Shown here piece after piece: positions 61,749 to 64,000 of a stretch of 64,000 nt of DNA. The translations under genes and the position numbers were made by a program. Under the pieces are notes generated by a model, which had not been told where the DNA came from, did no database searches, and saw only the letters and a program-made list of their open reading frames with translations. The first letter of the stretch is position 1, and every line of letters begins with the position of its first letter. The stretch is from positions 1 through 64,000 of the forward strand of contig SVGE01000006.1 of assembly GCA_015056545.1 (NCBI GenBank). The letters are read 5' to 3'. The stretch comes from Clostridiales bacterium (GTDB taxonomy: Bacteria > Bacillota > Clostridia > TANB77 > SIG350).

Positions 61749-62981
61749 CTATTTTAATTCCCAGGCTGTATCTAATGTATCTCCTCCAGCATTTTCATCT
61801 ACTACTTGAACACTAGAGCTTAGAGTAACTACAGGGCGCAAACCAGCATATCGGCGGCCCTTGTTACCAACCGAAACGCACAAGTCGCTCCCCCTCACGT
61901 AGTCGCCGCCCACCTCGCGCACAAGGAAAACCGCATAGTCGTCGCAGAAATTCACATCAGCGCAAGACGAAGACAGCCAGTAGGTCTTATCTCTAAATAT
62001 CATATCTTTTGCTTTTTCACTCGCTTCTGTACAATTTGTTTTACTATAGTTGTAAATTAACTCTAATTCTTCATAATTGTCTGGTAGACTTCCAGTAATA
62101 CTTAAGCCTGTTTCTTCCATTGCATCTCTAAATGTAAAACCCCTTTCTTTTTTTACTTCCTCTCCTTTACTATTGAAGTAATATGTTACTGGTTCATACT
62201 TTAATACTTCATTTACATCTTCTACTTTTAGGTTCCTTCCTCCATATACTTCTTGGCATATTGTATTTAATGTTTCTGGCCCTTTTGTAAATCCTTCCTC
62301 TCCATATAGGTATATATTTTCTACTGGTTCTGCACTTACCAATGTTACTTTGCTTCCATCATTCTTTAGCACTCTCCATTTTATTTCTTCATTATATCCT
62401 ATTACTTCTTCTCCTTCTTCATATTCATAAATATCCCAATAATCTCCATCTATATCGTTAAATATCCAATTTGTTGCTTCTGCTCCCATTTTTTCTGTTA
62501 TATTATATGTCTTTCTTTCTCCTTCAGGAATAATATATTTTACATAGTCTCCTACTTCTAATAATGCTAGTATTGATGTTTTTCCTGCTCCTATTCCTAA
62601 GTCTGCTAACCATGTGCTATATGGGTCATCAGTTCTTGTTCCTAATACTATCTCTCCATTACTTATTGCTATTAAGTCTTTATATTCTTCTTTAAATTCG
62701 GGGATTATTTCTTTGATTTTTTCAAAATCTGTTTCATTATATAATCCACCTTCTCCATTTCCTGTTGCTAACTCTATTTGCTTTTCTGCATTCTTTACTG
62801 CTAGTATTTCTTGATATGTTCTTATATCACTTTTAAATACTGCTTCTTTTGCTCTGTCTATTATTCCACCTTCCATAAATGTAACAATTACTGCTGCTGT
62901 TAATATTATTAGCACAATTATTGTTACTATTAAAGCTACTAAGCTTATACCTAATGTTTTGTTACTTCTTAAATTTTTCAT
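61749..62981 (-). CDS. Pilin-like surface protein with variable lectin-like C-terminus, copy 3
   Basis: The 410-residue paralogue starts MKNLRSNKTLG plus the prepilin helix, shares the DUF6273-like middle of copy 2 (WRVLKNDGSKVTLVSAEP, FTFRDAMEETGLSITGSLPD) and has the variable segment between SSSCADV and GLRPVVTLSS (about 61835-61970), then the constant tail ending DTAWELK. Six to seven adjacent codons next to the end of the variable block are entirely different from copy 2. The start follows AAAGGAGGAAAAAG rather than the GGGAGA of copies 1 and 2. Confidence 0.82.
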   Translation of the reverse strand: MKNLRSNKTLGISLVALIVTIIVLIILTAAVIVTFMEGGIIDRAKEAVFKSDIRTYQEILAVKNAEKQIELATGNGEGGLYNETDFEKIKEIIPEFKEEYKDLIAISNGEIVLGTRTDDPYSTWLADLGIGAGKTSILALLEVGDYVKYIIPEGERKTYNITEKMGAEATNWIFNDIDGDYWDIYEYEEGEEVIGYNEEIKWRVLKNDGSKVTLVSAEPVENIYLYGEEGFTKGPETLNTICQEVYGGRNLKVEDVNEVLKYEPVTYYFNSKGEEVKKERGFTFRDAMEETGLSITGSLPDNYEELELIYNYSKTNCTEASEKAKDMIFRDKTYWLSSSCADVNFCDDYAVFLVREVGGDYVRGSDLCVSVGNKGRRYAGLRPVVTLSSSVQVVDENAGGDTLDTAWELK

Positions 62982-63360
62982 AATCTTTTTCCTCCTTTAA
63001 AAATAAATTTATTATACAATTTTATTGTATAACACTTTCAGTTTGACTTCAACTGTTTTGTTGTAGTTTTTATTTTTTATTTCTTTTTATCCCCCTTTCC
63101 TCAGTTCTTTATTTTATTATTGCAAAATATATTTTTTTAATTTTGGCAAAACAAAAGAACCTAAGAATACATTACGTTTTTTCGTAATATATTCTTAAGT
63201 TCTCTTGTAAAAATTGTCATGTCAATTAAAGATGTTTTTATCCTATAAACATCCCCCCCCCCTAGTATTTAGCACTTTATGGCACTTTACTTTGGTTTTA
63301 TTTGACATTTTTCTCACCCCTTTTCTGCTTGTAATATATCATATGTAGTTTATCTTTTCA
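62982..63360 (-). promoter_or_regulatory. Conserved long leader of variable gene 3
   Basis: It is homologous to the leaders at 6545 and 37715, with a G10 tract (63253-63262), the GATGTTT hairpin and the terminator-like AGAACTTAAGA hairpin (63156-63203). The SD-like AAAGGAGGT of the other two copies reads AAAGGGGGA here. The TTATACAAT palindrome is retained. Confidence 0.6.
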
Positions 63361-63428
63361 AGACTTTTTTCTCATTTATACGAATATATATTTTTTTAAA
63401 TTTGCATAACTTTCCTATTATATATATA

Positions 63429-63460
63429 AACATCCAACGTGTCTAAACAAATTGGATGTT
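63429..63460 (-). terminator. Hairpin after the 63468 gene
   Basis: AACATCCAA and TTGGATGTT form a 9-bp stem; the minus strand continues in TTTATATATA, a weak run. Confidence 0.6.
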
Positions 63461-63467
63461 CTATTTA

Positions 63468-63938
63468 TTATTTTTGTTCAATAACAATTTTATATTCTTT
63501 TTCATTAATTAAAAATTTAATTAGATTTGTTGCACTACCTGCTACAATAACATTATGTTCTTCTTCATTTGTAACAGTCATAGATGAAGGATACATTTGT
63601 TTATAATAATTTGTTATTTCGTCTTTTGTTTTTTTACATTCAACAGTTATTGTATGTATATCATGCTTTGTTTCTTGGCTTTTCTCTGTTTTATATTCTT
63701 TTATTTTTCCTGTTTCAATTAAAGTAATATTTTCATTTTTTAATATTGAAGGAATTGATATATTACTTCCTTCAACAGTTGTAATATTATATCCATCTTT
63801 TTGTTCTGATTTTATTTTATTTCCTAAAATAAAATCTCTTGCTCCAAATATATTAAATACAAATAATATAATTAGTAAAATTATTAATATAAATATTGTT
63901 AATTTCATTTTTTTAATTCTAATTTTTTTCTTTCTCAT
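63468..63938 (-). CDS. Hypothetical membrane-anchored protein
   Basis: The 156-residue protein has a basic N-terminus, one transmembrane helix (about 12-29) and an extracellular domain with KDEITNYYKQMYPSSMTVTNEEE and a terminal LINEKEYKIVIEQK. No family is recognised. RBS TAGGTGATA. Confidence 0.72.
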   Translation of the reverse strand: MRKKKIRIKKMKLTIFILIILLIILFVFNIFGARDFILGNKIKSEQKDGYNITTVEGSNISIPSILKNENITLIETGKIKEYKTEKSQETKHDIHTITVECKKTKDEITNYYKQMYPSSMTVTNEEEHNVIVAGSATNLIKFLINEKEYKIVIEQK

Positions 63939-64000
63939 ATTATCACCTATGAATACAATATCATAACATTAATTTAAATACAAGTTGTTTTTTTTATTTT

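Noticed and set aside
1-64000. Reverse transcriptase or AAC-rich template repeat in this window
   Set aside because: No frame carries the (Y/F)xDD palm motif, and no second copy of the variable block with adenines at the variable sites was found. The DGR core must lie outside.

Overview
The window is an AT-rich (roughly a quarter G+C) chromosomal segment that reads as an anaerobic, endospore-forming Firmicute of the Clostridia type. The evidence is spoIID-spoIIQ, a dipicolinate synthase B subunit, a PdaB-like deacetylase, pta-ackA plus a second acetate kinase, D-lactate dehydrogenase, a tyrosine T-box leader, strong AGGAGG ribosome sites and TTGNNN-17-TATAAT promoters. No tRNA, 16S/23S rRNA, CRISPR array, transposase or reverse transcriptase was seen.

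Layout. 0.1-5.3 kb: murT-gatD (lipid II amidation, with a GatD that lacks its catalytic Cys), an unknown gene, dpaB, an acetate kinase and another unknown gene. 5.4-9.2 kb: the first of three variable pilin-like surface genes, then pta-ackA. 9.5-17.7 kb: an AAA ATPase, a VanW protein, a five-gene operon joining a NitT/TauT-type ABC importer to an OmpA-tailed binding protein and a PspA-like coiled-coil protein, a Tim44-like protein and a patatin. 17.8-22.5 kb: RNase P RNA and the der-plsY-gpsA operon. 22.7-30.4 kb: a cation exchanger, D-LDH, a compact candidate type I toxin-antitoxin locus, and a six-gene zinc-uptake operon that includes an ADP-ribosylglycohydrolase-like gene. 30.6-36 kb: mreB, hemolysin III, two tandem anchored paralogues and tex. 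36-43 kb: the second variable gene, a PHP phosphoesterase and yebC. 43-48 kb: copper ATPase and tyrS with its T-box. 48-58 kb: carD, the sporulation engulfment pair, rsuA and secA. 58-64 kb: an R2K-type ATP-grasp gene, tandem small paralogues, a RelB antitoxin with a decayed toxin, and the third variable gene.

The most interesting system is the dispersed family at 5576-6544, 36491-37714 and 61749-62981. All three have a prepilin-like N-terminus and a C-type-lectin/DUF6273-like C-terminus. The last ~45 codons are GC-rich, and between copies 2 and 3 they differ almost only at first and second codon positions, as expected of variable regions written by a diversity-generating retroelement (DGR). 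Copies 2 and 3 are followed by decayed reading frames resembling a MutS-like DGR accessory protein. All three share a long leader with a poly-G tract of 7, 9 or 10 bases and a terminator-like hairpin, and a downstream G-rich element plus hairpin. The template repeat and reverse transcriptase must lie outside the window.

A second candidate system is at 24.66-24.97 kb. A small hydrophobic peptide gene has its own promoter, a convergent promoter would make an antisense RNA of about 90 nt against its 3' half, and ~30-base inverted repeats could join the 5' and 3' ends of the toxin mRNA. This is a classical type I toxin-antitoxin layout.
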